Below, one piece after another: positions 51,225 through 61,990 of a stretch of 64,000 bases of DNA. The translations under genes were made by a program, and so were the position numbers. Numbering within the stretch: the stretch's first letter is position 1; each line of letters begins with the position of its first letter. The DNA lies in NCBI GenBank assembly GCA_964419605.1, contig CAYQQM010000001.1:62001-126000 (forward strand), read 5' to 3'. Origin of the DNA: JABFXX01 sp964419605 (lineage in GTDB: Bacteria; Myxococcota_A; Polyangia; Haliangiales; Haliangiaceae). A model generated the notes under the pieces. That model was not told the DNA's origin. It did not search any database and saw nothing but the letters and a program-made list of their open reading frames with translations.

Positions 51225-53351
51225 TCACCGGAAGACGCTTCGGTCGGCACGCACTCCGCTCGCTTCAAGCTCTGAATAAAACCGCGGTACCGTTCCAGTC
51301 GCAATAAATCCATTTTCGCGGCAGCTGAACAGCGTTTGCGTATCGAAGTTTGCTTCAGAAACGCTCAGCATCTCTTCGATCGATTGGATCTTCATCGCAC
51401 CGTCACCCCGCCTCACGACATGAATGGCGATATCAAACGCGGAGCCCACGAGTTCGCGGTACGCCAAATCATTTCCGCCAGCAGCCGTAGCCCGAACGAG
51501 CACAGCAAGTCGGTTGAGCGCTGCATTCACGCCGTCCCCTGCCACAGAAACCACAGCGCCATCTGCGTATGCGCTCAGGGTATGCACGAGCACGGTCGCC
51601 TCGCGACCGCGCACATCGCCGACCACCAAGCGATCAGGCGACAAGCGCAACGCGGTTTCCAGCAGCGTGGCCATGTCGATATCGCGCGACCCAGATGCGC
51701 CTATTCGGGATTCGAGTTGGATCCACTCATCGCGAGCAATCGCGAGCTCGGCGACGTCTTCCACGGAAACCAAGCGCTCGCCCGCCGGTGCTGCAGCAGC
51801 AAGTGCCGCCACAACCACCGCCCTACCGGATCCAGGGCCGCCGCATACGAGGATGTTGCGACGAGCTACGATGCAGGTCGCCAAAAACGCGGCCATGCCA
51901 GATGACAACACGCCAGACTGCACAAGCTCTGCAAGCGCCGGGGACGCCTGTGCTGGCTTCTTAAGGACTAGGCACGGCCCCCTGGCGGCCACCGGAGGCA
52001 GCGCCGCGGTCAGACGGGTGCCGTCTCGCATCCGTACATCGACGATCGGAGAGTTGCTATCGATCGAGGTACCCGCTTCGTTGACCAGCCGTTTGACCAC
52101 CCGTTCGAGGACATCGTCCGATGAAAATGCCTTGCCAGAGCCTCGCAGAACTCCGCCCGCGCCGATCACCATGCGATCGCGCCGGTCGATCAAAATTTCA
52201 TCGACCGTCTCATCGGCGAGCAGATCTTCCAATGGCCCCAAGCCAAGCGCCTCGTTGAGAGAATCCTTAATGAGCGCGTCCTGGTCGATGTACTTTGGTA
52301 GTTCTCCCGCTCCTTCGAGCCCTTCGACGAGATCGATCGTGAGGCGCTCGGCTTTTTGCCACAGCTCTTCTTCGCCCAGCTTCGCCAGTGGAACGCTATC
52401 CAGAACCAGCTTGGCGTTCAGAGACTCGAGGATTCGCGCTTGAAGGTCGAGCTGTTTCACCACCTTGGGATCCAGCGGATCGAGATGAACGCTGCGCTTA
52501 ATGGCGGCCGAAACCGACCGCGCCGCGAGTTTCATCGTGCCCGCAGTCGCCGCGGGAGCCAGCCGCCCAGCCGGCTTGTCCGCGCCCCGGAGGAAGTCCC
52601 CTTGGGGGGCGCCCCGGGGAAAGTCCCCCTGGGGGACACGGTCATGGCGATCTGCGCGTTCCGGCATTTGCACGATGGGGGCTAAAGCCGGCGACTCCGC
52701 CGGCGGGCTCGTCGCACCCGGAGGAGGCGGCGGAACAGGGGCCAGCGGCGGCACACCGGCGGGCGCTGGCGGGCCACCTATCGTTCGACCCGGCGCCGCC
52801 GGAGCTACCGATGGACGCGCCGCAGACGGGGCCATGGGCGCGGCCGACGCCAGATCGCGAGTTCGCGGCCCGGCGTTGTCTCGACTGACATTTCCGGGCG
52901 CCGGACGCGGTGGAACCGGCCGCGGGGCGGGTGCTATGATCGGTGAGAGCGAGGTTTCCCCACCCGGCTCCCCAGCGCGTAGCGCATCGGAATCGAGCTG
53001 TCCCATGACATGGGGAGTTGGAGGAGAGGTGGTGATTTCAGAGGGTCCTTCGCCATCGCCGCTGGCCTCATCGACACCGACAATGAAATCTCCAATGTAG
53101 ATCTTGTCGGAGTTCTTGACGACAAGCGGACTGGTGATTTTTCGGCCGTTCACATAGGTGCCGTTTGTACTCTTCAAGTCGACGATAATGAACTTGGAGT
53201 CTTTCAGCACCACACGCGCATGGCGTTTCGACACGTTGCCCTTTGCAAGCACAACGTCGTTGCCCTGGACACGTCCAATGGTGACTTCCGTTTTGTTGAA
53301 CACCATGCGGCGCTGCTCGCCGCCCTTCTCCTGGATAAGTATGGTGAACAT
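51225..53351 (-). CDS. FHA-CpaF/TadA-type ATPase with altered nucleotide-binding site
   Basis: 708 residues. FHA domain at about 1-95 (TIGRVQGNDVVL, VSKRHARVVL, STNGTYVNG), then a Pro/Ala/Gly-rich linker of about 170 residues, then a type II/IV secretion ATPase of CpaF kind (about 285-690): LLADETVDEILIDRRD, then VCGGPGSGRAVVVAAL in place of G-x4-GK-T, and LSPDRLVVGDVRGREATVLV. The Walker A Lys is Arg and the following Thr is Ala; the Walker B Glu is Asp. It may bind but not hydrolyse ATP. Likely regulates a Tad-like pilus; no other Tad genes are in the window. Confidence 0.8.
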   Translation of the reverse strand: MFTILIQEKGGEQRRMVFNKTEVTIGRVQGNDVVLAKGNVSKRHARVVLKDSKFIIVDLKSTNGTYVNGRKITSPLVVKNSDKIYIGDFIVGVDEASGDGEGPSEITTSPPTPHVMGQLDSDALRAGEPGGETSLSPIIAPAPRPVPPRPAPGNVSRDNAGPRTRDLASAAPMAPSAARPSVAPAAPGRTIGGPPAPAGVPPLAPVPPPPPGATSPPAESPALAPIVQMPERADRHDRVPQGDFPRGAPQGDFLRGADKPAGRLAPAATAGTMKLAARSVSAAIKRSVHLDPLDPKVVKQLDLQARILESLNAKLVLDSVPLAKLGEEELWQKAERLTIDLVEGLEGAGELPKYIDQDALIKDSLNEALGLGPLEDLLADETVDEILIDRRDRMVIGAGGVLRGSGKAFSSDDVLERVVKRLVNEAGTSIDSNSPIVDVRMRDGTRLTAALPPVAARGPCLVLKKPAQASPALAELVQSGVLSSGMAAFLATCIVARRNILVCGGPGSGRAVVVAALAAAAPAGERLVSVEDVAELAIARDEWIQLESRIGASGSRDIDMATLLETALRLSPDRLVVGDVRGREATVLVHTLSAYADGAVVSVAGDGVNAALNRLAVLVRATAAGGNDLAYRELVGSAFDIAIHVVRRGDGAMKIQSIEEMLSVSEANFDTQTLFSCRENGFIATGTVPRFYSELEASGVRADRSVFR

Positions 53352-53475
53352 TGGCTCCTAACGACTTCGCTCCCAAGGGTACTGGGGCTTGGCAATCACG
53401 GTCAAGGTCGGGCGGTCCGTACAATAGCCGATCGAATTTCCGCCGATCGCCTCGTAGCAGTCTACTATCTTGGCG

Positions 53476-54054
53476 ATGTACAAACGGATCGTTTTCGCTG
53501 CCTTGATCGGGCTCAGTCGGATAGCCGGCGCAGCTCCAGCCAACCACACCTATCACTTCGAACTCAGCGCTGTGACCACCAAGTCCGGTGTGGATCCAGA
53601 GTTCGCTGCCATCGCCCAGGACCGCGTTGAGCAGCAGGTCAGGAAAGCGCTGGCGAGCCATCCGCGTCTGCTTGCGAGCGTACCTGGAGCACCGGATCCG
53701 AAGACTTCCCCCGAGGCCTACCGGAAGTTCCTAACAAAAAAGGCGATTTCGGGCAGCTATCGGGTTTCGGTAGAGGTTACCGAAGCATCGCAGGAGATCG
53801 CGCTGGACGAGGGCCGCCCCAACTCTCGGCGGGCTGTGGTTCGAGTTGGAATTCACGTGTTGGGCGAAACAATCCCCGGCCAAACCATCGGGTTCACCGG
53901 TGAAGGCCACGCGACGGTCAAGATCGAGATCGGCGCCAAACTGCGCGACCGGGATCGCGACTTCGCCTGGGATAGCGCGGCGGAAACGGCGATCGAAGAC
54001 GCGCTCAAGACATGCTTTACAAAGCTCGCTCCGGCGGGCACAAAAAAGCGTTAG
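53476..54054 (+). CDS. Exported protein of unknown function
   Basis: 192 residues from ATG 53476 (a TTG at 53470 is in frame). The N-terminus MYKRIVFAALIGLSRIAGAA is a signal peptide, and the rest is soluble, with no domain recognised. Charged beta-rich sequence with RAVVRVGIHVLGETIPGQTI. It is divergent from the FHA-CpaF gene and convergent with lepB. Probably periplasmic. Confidence 0.6.
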   Translation: MYKRIVFAALIGLSRIAGAAPANHTYHFELSAVTTKSGVDPEFAAIAQDRVEQQVRKALASHPRLLASVPGAPDPKTSPEAYRKFLTKKAISGSYRVSVEVTEASQEIALDEGRPNSRRAVVRVGIHVLGETIPGQTIGFTGEGHATVKIEIGAKLRDRDRDFAWDSAAETAIEDALKTCFTKLAPAGTKKR

Positions 54055-54096
54055 TCCGTGGGCCAGTCGGGCTAGGCACTCACCATACGCGGCTCG

Positions 54097-55263
54097 TTAC
54101 TTCACGAAATTGCCGATTCGGTCGAAGCGGATTCCATCGACGCACCTGTCTGCATCCACGTTGCCATCGCAGCGACCTCGCCACGGCGCGAGCGGATTGA
54201 ACGATCCGTATGACAGCCACGTGAACAGCGCCTTTCCCTTAATGTTCTCGATGGGCACCGACCCCCAAACGCGCGAATCGTTCGAATTGTTGCGATTGTC
54301 GCCCATCACGAATACATGACCGTGGGGAACCGTGTAGTGCTGAGACGGCCCGCAGACGGTCGCCCCGAAAGAAGTCCCGTTCTGGGAGGCATCACCTTCC
54401 CGATGGACTTCGGAGATCTTCCCTAAGATCTGGCGATTTGTAACTCCCGATCCGTCGTCGACATTGGTGCAGGTCGGCGGCGAAGCACCGCGGATTGGAA
54501 AATCACGGATATCGCCCTCGGTCAGGCTTCCGGCTCGCATTAGCCGATCGCGAACCGGTCTGTCGGCGTCATGGTACGTCGAGTACGTTAGGTCGCCTAC
54601 TGTTTCGGTGTAGCGGCTGGTTGATCGCGAAAACCACTTCTTTTTTTCATCGTAGTCCTGATAGGAAATGTGGCTCTCCGCCTCGGTATTCGGCACCGCA
54701 AGGCCGTCGATATAAACGACATTACAGCGGACCTCGACCGTTTGCCCTGCGAGCGCAACGACCCTTTTGATGTAGTCGCGATCCGGATCACACGGATACA
54801 TAAACACGATAACGTCGCCACGCTCAGGACCGCGAAGCTCAAGCAGCTTCGTCTTGGTCCACGGAATGCGGATTCCATAAATAAACTTGTTGACAAAAAT
54901 GTGGTCGCCGATTTCGAGCGTGGGGTACATCGACGACGATGGAATCTTAAACGCCTCCACGACGAACGCGCGCAGCGCAAGTGCAATCAGGATCGCGGTG
55001 CCAATCGACTCAACATATTCACGCGCGGTGGAGCGTGGCGAGTGTTTTACCAACTCATCGACGAGCGCATCGAGCATCGGAAGATGGGTACGCACCGCCA
55101 AGAGATCCCTATTGCCCAAAGATCGCTCAACGTTGGCAGTTGCAGTCTCGAGGTCGCCAGCTTTGCCGCGCAGTCCGCTCTTGATCGCGAGCGCTGTACG
55201 CGCTTCGCGAACCAAAGATCGCGCTTCGCGACGAACCCGGCGATTCAGCAGCCACGACTGCAT
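54097..55263 (-). CDS. lepB: Signal peptidase I
   Basis: 388 residues. One clear N-terminal transmembrane helix (IGTAILIALALRAFVVEAF, about 87-105), then FKIPSSSMYPTLEIGDHIF with Ser111 as nucleophile, and RDYIKRVVALAGQTVEVRC with Lys166 as general base. GHVFVMGDNRNNSNDSRVWG is box E. The N-terminal 80 residues are unusually long and charged, and an extra loop carries several Cys. Its ATG overlaps the lepA stop by one base (TAATG), forming the common lepA-lepB operon. Confidence 0.95.
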   Translation of the reverse strand: MQSWLLNRRVRREARSLVREARTALAIKSGLRGKAGDLETATANVERSLGNRDLLAVRTHLPMLDALVDELVKHSPRSTAREYVESIGTAILIALALRAFVVEAFKIPSSSMYPTLEIGDHIFVNKFIYGIRIPWTKTKLLELRGPERGDVIVFMYPCDPDRDYIKRVVALAGQTVEVRCNVVYIDGLAVPNTEAESHISYQDYDEKKKWFSRSTSRYTETVGDLTYSTYHDADRPVRDRLMRAGSLTEGDIRDFPIRGASPPTCTNVDDGSGVTNRQILGKISEVHREGDASQNGTSFGATVCGPSQHYTVPHGHVFVMGDNRNNSNDSRVWGSVPIENIKGKALFTWLSYGSFNPLAPWRGRCDGNVDADRCVDGIRFDRIGNFVK

Positions 55264-57098
55264 TAGTCGACCTTCAGAATGGTCAAGAACGCCTCTTGGG
55301 GTAACTCGACCGATCCGACGGCCTTCATTCGCTTTTTGCCTTCCTTTTGCTTTTCAAGCAGCTTCTTCTTCCGCGTAATGTCCCCGCCATAACACTTTGC
55401 CGTCACGTCTTTGCGAGCTGCCTTTACCGTGGTTCGCGAAATGACTCGACTTCCGATTGCCGCCTGGATCGCGACATCGAACATCTGCCGCGGCACGACA
55501 TCTTTCATCTTGGAGCACAGCTCGACACCGCGATGATAGGCACTATCGCGGTGACTGATGATCGAGAGTGCATCGACGCGCTCTCCGTTCACCAGCACGT
55601 CGAGCCGAATCAGATCCGCGTTGCGATATCCCGCCGGCTCATAATCGAGGGACGCATAGCCGCGCGACATCGTCTTCAACCGATCGTAGAAGCCAAATAC
55701 AACTTCGGCAAGCGGGATTTCGTACACAACGCGCACCCGACCGCCGGACTCGTAATGCATCCCAACCTGTACCCCCCGACGCTCCTGGCACAGCTGCATG
55801 ATCGGCCCGACATATTCCTGAGGTAGGTGAACGGTCGCGGTGATGATCGGCTCCTCAATCGCGTCGTACTTGCCTTGGTCAGGAACCTTCGCGGGATTGT
55901 CCAGCTCGACTGTTTCGCCTCCGGAAAGCTTGACGCGGTACCGCACGCTGGGCGCAGTGGTGATCAGATTGAGATTCCACTCGCGCTCCAGCCTTTCCTG
56001 GATAATCTCCATGTGTAGAAGCCCAAGGAACCCTGTGCGAAAACCAAAGCCGAGCGCCGATGAGGTTTCTGGCTCATACGTGACCGATGCGTCGTTGAGG
56101 CATAGCTTGCCCAGCGCGTCTTTCAGGTCCTGGTAATCGGCCGCATCGACGGGAAACAGACCCGCGAACACCATGGGCTTTACCGTCTTGAAGCCCGGAA
56201 GCGCCTGAGCGCAGGGCCGCTCGGCATCGGTAATCGTATCGCCGACTCGCGCATGGGCAATGTCCTTGATCGATGCGGCCAGGATGCCGACTTGGCCAGC
56301 CTCGAGCGCATCGACTTCGACGGCGGCCGGACGGCGAACCGCGATCATCGTACACTCGTACACCTGTTCGGTAGCCCAGAACCGCAACTTGGTGCCTTTG
56401 GCGATGCGGCCCGCCATCACCCGAACCAGCACGACGACGCCGCGAAACGCGTCGTACCAGCTGTCGAAGATTAACGCGGATAAGGGAGCCGTGCGATCGG
56501 CAGTCGGCGGCGGGATCCGCAGGACGACGGCTTCGAGCATGTCGTGCACGCCCTGCCCGGTTTTTGCGGACACGAGCAGCGCATCCTTGGCTTCGAGGCC
56601 GATGGTATCTTCGATTTGCTGTTTGACCCAGTCGGGCCGCGCCACTGGGAGGTCGATCTTGTTCAGCACAGGAACAATTTCGAGCTGGTTATCGAGCGCG
56701 ACATACACATTCGCCAAGGTCTGAGCCTCAACGCCCTGAGCCGCGTCGACCACTAACAACGCGCCTTCGCAGGCAGCTAGCGACCGCGAAACTTCGTAGT
56801 GGAAGTCTACGTGCCCCGGCGTGTCGATTAGGTGAAATTGATACGTCTGTCCGTCGTCCGCTTTGTAATGGAGCTGGACGGCTTGGGCCTTGATCGTAAT
56901 ACCGCGCTCGCGTTCCAAGTCCATCGAATCGAGCATTTGCGCTTGGGCCTCGCGCGCCGTAACCGCCCCACACTCGTCAAGGATTCGGTCGGCAAGGGTG
57001 GTTTTGCCGTGATCGATGTGGGCGATAATCGAAAAATTGCGAATGCGATCTGCAGGGAAGGTCACGGGACGGTGGTTGTTAGCCTGACCCGTGTCCAT
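55263..57098 (-). CDS. lepA: Elongation factor 4 (LepA) GTPase
   Basis: 611 residues from ATG 57098; the frame is open farther upstream but the family starts here. FSIIAHIDHGKTTLADRI, DSMDLERERGITIKAQAVQL, DTPGHVDFHYEVSRSL and PVLNKIDLPVA are the G motifs, followed by EF4-specific blocks such as GFRTGFLGLLHMEIIQERLE and the basic C-terminal GGDITRKKKLLEKQKEGKKR. Back-translocates stalled ribosomes. The 52 bases to the divergent lipoprotein gene contain no clear promoter. Confidence 0.97.
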   Translation of the reverse strand: MDTGQANNHRPVTFPADRIRNFSIIAHIDHGKTTLADRILDECGAVTAREAQAQMLDSMDLERERGITIKAQAVQLHYKADDGQTYQFHLIDTPGHVDFHYEVSRSLAACEGALLVVDAAQGVEAQTLANVYVALDNQLEIVPVLNKIDLPVARPDWVKQQIEDTIGLEAKDALLVSAKTGQGVHDMLEAVVLRIPPPTADRTAPLSALIFDSWYDAFRGVVVLVRVMAGRIAKGTKLRFWATEQVYECTMIAVRRPAAVEVDALEAGQVGILAASIKDIAHARVGDTITDAERPCAQALPGFKTVKPMVFAGLFPVDAADYQDLKDALGKLCLNDASVTYEPETSSALGFGFRTGFLGLLHMEIIQERLEREWNLNLITTAPSVRYRVKLSGGETVELDNPAKVPDQGKYDAIEEPIITATVHLPQEYVGPIMQLCQERRGVQVGMHYESGGRVRVVYEIPLAEVVFGFYDRLKTMSRGYASLDYEPAGYRNADLIRLDVLVNGERVDALSIISHRDSAYHRGVELCSKMKDVVPRQMFDVAIQAAIGSRVISRTTVKAARKDVTAKCYGGDITRKKKLLEKQKEGKKRMKAVGSVELPQEAFLTILKVD

Positions 57099-57150
57099 AT
57101 GCCAGGGGTCAGCGTTGCATGTCGACTGGGGGAGGATTAGGCTCATAGCG

Positions 57151-57882
57151 ATGACAAAGCTCTTGAAAGTCGGCTTGTTGTGTAGTGCGAATTTGTGGGT
57201 GGCATGCGGTGGCGGATCCAAGGGGTCTGCGACCAAGACCGACATGAACGCGCAAATTCCGAGAGTGGATCCGAGCTTGTGTGAAACAACGGGTAAGAAC
57301 GTTCAGACCTACGACCTGAACCACGACAATCGCCCCGATGTGTGGCGCCTGTACAAAGCCGAGGACGAAGGTGGGACGAAGATCGAGTTCATGACCTGCA
57401 AGCAAGTCGATTTCGATCACGATGGTCGCAAAGACTGGGTCGTCGCGTACAACCGCAAAGGCACGCCGCTGTTCGAGCGCGCCGACTTTGATTATGACGG
57501 CAGGTGGGACATGTATGCGGTCTTCGACCCGAAGACCGGAAAAATTACCGAGGCGGAGCGCGATACGGACTTCGACGGAAAGTTCGACGCGAAAGAGGTC
57601 TACGATACCGCGGGTGCCCTAAGCAGCGTGCGCCGGGACCGCAATGGCGACGGCCAGCCAGACCACTGGGAGCAATATCGGGAGGAGTCGCTTATCGCGA
57701 TCCTATACGACGACGATTACGACGGTAAGGTCGACCGGCGCGAAGAAACTCCCGGCGCCCAGCCCAAGGTGCAAATGCCTGCAACCGCGGATCCAACAGC
57801 GGCAGGCGGGCTAGAAAATCCGACCAAGGGCGGAGACCCCGCGGACAAACCGGCAGCCGCACCCCAAAATCCCAAAAAGTAA
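57151..57882 (+). CDS. Lipoprotein with Asp-rich calcium-binding-type repeats
   Basis: 243 residues from ATG 57151; GGGGAGGA lies upstream at about 57129-57136. Signal peptide VGLLCSANLWVACGGGSKG with lipobox Cys. Six repeats of D-x-D/N-x-D-G/N-x-x-D-x-W, for example YDLNHDNRPDVWRL, VDFDHDGRKDWVVA, ADFDYDGRWDMYA, RDRNGDGQPDHWEQ and DDYDGKVDRRE, as in thrombospondin-type-3 or dockerin-like calcium sites. Pro/Ala-rich tail. Divergent from lepA. Function unknown; typical of myxobacterial cell-surface lipoproteins. Confidence 0.75.
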   Translation: MTKLLKVGLLCSANLWVACGGGSKGSATKTDMNAQIPRVDPSLCETTGKNVQTYDLNHDNRPDVWRLYKAEDEGGTKIEFMTCKQVDFDHDGRKDWVVAYNRKGTPLFERADFDYDGRWDMYAVFDPKTGKITEAERDTDFDGKFDAKEVYDTAGALSSVRRDRNGDGQPDHWEQYREESLIAILYDDDYDGKVDRREETPGAQPKVQMPATADPTAAGGLENPTKGGDPADKPAAAPQNPKK

Positions 57883-57892
57883 GAGCGGACCC

Positions 57893-58237
57893 GTGACCGT
57901 GATCGTCCCCAAACCGTGGGGCCACGAGCTGATTTGGGCAAAAACCGAGCGTTATGTCGGCAAGATCCTACACATTCGCGCCGGGGAATCATTATCGCTC
58001 CAGTATCACCGCGTGAAAGACGAAACCCTGATGGTCCTCACCGGGCGATTGGCGTTCGAATATTTCTCGGAAGGGGAACCGCCCCAGACGCGCGAGCTGG
58101 CACCGGGAGAACCGTTTCACGTTGCGGCGAGAGTCCGCCATCGCATGACTGCGCTCGAGGAGACCGATGTGATAGAGGTTTCAACCCCCGAGATCGATGA
58201 TGTCGTGAGGTTGGAAGACCGCTACGGCCGCATCTAG
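57893..58237 (+). CDS. Small cupin protein (mannose-6-phosphate-isomerase-like)
   Basis: 114 residues from GTG 57893. PKPWGHELIWAKTERYVGKI, IRAGESLSLQYHRVKDETLM, LTGRLAFEY and FHVAARVRHRMTALEETDVI give both cupin motifs with Gln/His/Glu and His as metal ligands. Single-domain relatives of type II phosphomannose isomerase are common; whether this is an isomerase, a regulatory cupin or something else cannot be told. Eleven bases after the lipoprotein stop, so likely in the same transcript. Confidence 0.75.
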   Translation: MTVIVPKPWGHELIWAKTERYVGKILHIRAGESLSLQYHRVKDETLMVLTGRLAFEYFSEGEPPQTRELAPGEPFHVAARVRHRMTALEETDVIEVSTPEIDDVVRLEDRYGRI

Positions 58238-58241
58238 ACCC

Positions 58242-58418
58242 AGAGCACCGAACAGGTTGAAATGACTGCTGCGACGCGACGTTACGGGCACCTACCAAAC
58301 GTACGTGTGCTCGCTCCTCGCGTAGGGACACTACGCTCGTCGCTGCGCTCCGGGCGTGCGTTCGGATCTGCCGCGCAACGCCGCGTCTCGCGACGACATT
58401 CAACCTGTTCGGTGCTCT
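58242..58418. repeat. 177-bp element with 20-bp terminal inverted repeats
   Basis: The left end AGAGCACCGAACAGGTTGAA (58242-58261) is a perfect inverted match to 58399-58418; imperfect complementarity continues inward for about 15 bases. The centre has a further hairpin, GCGTAG-GGACA-CTACGC, at about 58320-58336. No coding. The size and termini suggest a MITE-like element or a fold-back repeat; the direct flanks do not show an unambiguous target duplication. It fills most of the gap between the cupin gene and ffh. Confidence 0.6.
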
Positions 58419-58488
58419 AGACGAGTTGCCTTCGCGAACGCGCTGCCGGGCTGCTCGCCGACAGTGAAGAATGGTATAGCTCGCTACC

Positions 58489-60189
<1,701 letters not shown>

Positions 60190-60226
60190 CACCCGGCTCC
60201 ATGGGATGCGGCATCAATCGGTCCTA

Positions 60227-61990
60227 ATGGCCCGAAAACCCTCCTTCAATCTCGCATTAGAACTCGTTAAGCCGGGCTTCACCCCTGCGCAGCGCGATGC
60301 CCCGGCGCTCGTCGAAATCGTTGTCAGTGGAAACGAACCCGCGTGTACCCGAGCTGCGTCGGCGCTGGCAGTTCTGGGAGAACCGGGGCGCAGCGCAATC
60401 GAGTCGAGAATGGTGGCTTCAGTCGTTGCAGAGGATGGGCTCGCGCGCCTCGTGTCGGTTCTGGGTCGATTGGCCAGGCGCGGCAACGGTTCAGCGCGCG
60501 CTGCGGTAATCGCAGCGGTTCATAGCGCGTCGTCGCGCGTCCGGCGCGCTGCGATCGGAAGTCTCGGCAACTTGTGCTCTGACGCCCCCCGCGACCCTCG
60601 CGACCCTCGCGACCCTCGCGACCCTCGCGACCCCCGCGACCCTCGCGACCCTCGCGACCCTCGCGACCCTCGGAAGTCCCCGACGGGGGAGAAGTCCCCG
60701 ACGGGGGGGGAGTCCCTGGCAAGGGAGGTGCGGAGCCGAAGCAACTCGGCGAGGTCCGAGCAGGATCAACGCAACCTCGACGATGTTCGCGACGTGCTGA
60801 TCACTCGCTGGGATGCCGGCAACGTTCCGGCCGACGAGCGGCGTGCGTTAACCGACGCGCTGGGAAAACTCGGCGGTCCTGCTGCTCAACAACGGCTGCA
60901 GAGCCTTATGCCCAGTGGAGATCTGGAACTCAAGCGCCGCCGAGATCGGGCCGTGCTCATCGCTGATCGGACCGAATCGCGCGGTTCTGCGTCAGAGGTC
61001 CGCGTTGACGTAGCGCCAAGCACCGCCCTCGCAGTTCGACTCTATTGCAAGGCTGGACTTGCGGGTCTGCTGGCGGCTGAACTACGCGAAGCGCGCTTTG
61101 AACCCCAGGCTAATCGCGACGATGCGGTCGATCTCACGCTCTTGCAGCCTTGGTCGGCCCTGTTCGCATCGAGGCTTTGGATACGCGCTGGCGTTCGCGT
61201 GCCCCTTCCAGCCGGTGAACCTGGGTCTGCGATCGTTGCTGGAATCGTGGCCCAGCGCCAGCTTCTGGCTAGCTGGACACGCGGTTCGATCCGATGGCGC
61301 CTCGAAGTCCCCAGTGGAAAGCAGCGGGCCCTGGTGTGGCGAGTCGCGAGAGACGTACGTCAGCACGCCCCCGAACTGGTCAACGATCCGAGCTCGACGA
61401 CCTGGGACATCGCCATCGACGATAGCGCGCTTGAATTGCGACCCCGACGCGTGGTGGATCCGCGGTTCGCGTATCGCGTTGCCGAGGTGCCGGCCGCGTC
61501 ACATCCCACAGTTTCTGCAGCCTTGGCGCGGCTGGGCGAAGCCCGACCCGACGATCGAGTTTGGGATCCCTTCATGGGATCGGGTCTCGAGCTGATCGAG
61601 CGAGCCTTGCTTGGCCCCGCCCGGTCGTTCGCGGGTACCGACCTCGCATCCTCCGCGATTGTGGCGGCCCGCGCCAACCTCGAGTCCGCTCGCGTAACCG
61701 CCTCACTCGCCGTGGGCGATGCGCGCGCGGCAGCGGGCGACCGCGATCTCGATTTGGTGATTACCAATCCCCCACTCGGAAGCCGGGTTAGGATCGAGGC
61801 AAGCAGCCTACTTGTAACGACGCTGCCGATCATCGCGCGCCGATTAGCCCCGGGCGGCCGACTCGTGTGGATTACACCCGCCCGGAACAAGACCTCGCCA
61901 GTCGCTAGGCAACTCGGGCTCCTGTGCAGCGCGTCGCTGCCTGTGGACCTCGGAGGCGTACGCGGCCATGTCGAACGCTGGGACCGCTAG
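60227..61990 (+). CDS. HEAT-repeat / RlmL-type methyltransferase fusion
   Basis: 587 residues from ATG 60227 (ATG 60206 also possible; earlier codons overlap ffh and are not real). HEAT-like helices at about 10-110 (CTRAASALAVLGEPGRSAIE, RLVSVLGRLARRGNGSARAA), then a low-complexity linker with nine RDP units and SPTG repeats, more HEAT-like sequence, and at about 430-587 a Rossmann methyltransferase: WDPFMGSGLELIERALLGPA and DLVITNPPLGSR, the NPPL motif of N-methyltransferases acting on RNA or DNA bases. Domains resemble THUMP-less RlmL/Trm11 enzymes. RNA target unknown. Confidence 0.7.
   Translation: MARKPSFNLALELVKPGFTPAQRDAPALVEIVVSGNEPACTRAASALAVLGEPGRSAIESRMVASVVAEDGLARLVSVLGRLARRGNGSARAAVIAAVHSASSRVRRAAIGSLGNLCSDAPRDPRDPRDPRDPRDPRDPRDPRDPRDPRKSPTGEKSPTGGESLAREVRSRSNSARSEQDQRNLDDVRDVLITRWDAGNVPADERRALTDALGKLGGPAAQQRLQSLMPSGDLELKRRRDRAVLIADRTESRGSASEVRVDVAPSTALAVRLYCKAGLAGLLAAELREARFEPQANRDDAVDLTLLQPWSALFASRLWIRAGVRVPLPAGEPGSAIVAGIVAQRQLLASWTRGSIRWRLEVPSGKQRALVWRVARDVRQHAPELVNDPSSTTWDIAIDDSALELRPRRVVDPRFAYRVAEVPAASHPTVSAALARLGEARPDDRVWDPFMGSGLELIERALLGPARSFAGTDLASSAIVAARANLESARVTASLAVGDARAAAGDRDLDLVITNPPLGSRVRIEASSLLVTTLPIIARRLAPGGRLVWITPARNKTSPVARQLGLLCSASLPVDLGGVRGHVERWDR
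60590..60670 (+). repeat. 9-bp coding tandem repeat (nine units)
   Basis: Nine units of CGCGACCCT, one with a single T-to-C change, encode RDP nine times within the linker of the HEAT/methyltransferase gene. It is followed at 60671-60710 by two copies of AAGTCCCCGACGGGGG. Changes in unit number keep the reading frame. Confidence 0.9.

Noticed and set aside
57098..57245. Longer start for LepA
   Set aside because: The extra 49 residues overlap the divergent lipoprotein start and have no equivalent in the EF4 family.
60590..60670. Possible CRISPR-like repeat array
   Set aside because: Units are 9 bases with no spacers and encode RDP in frame; a coding microsatellite.
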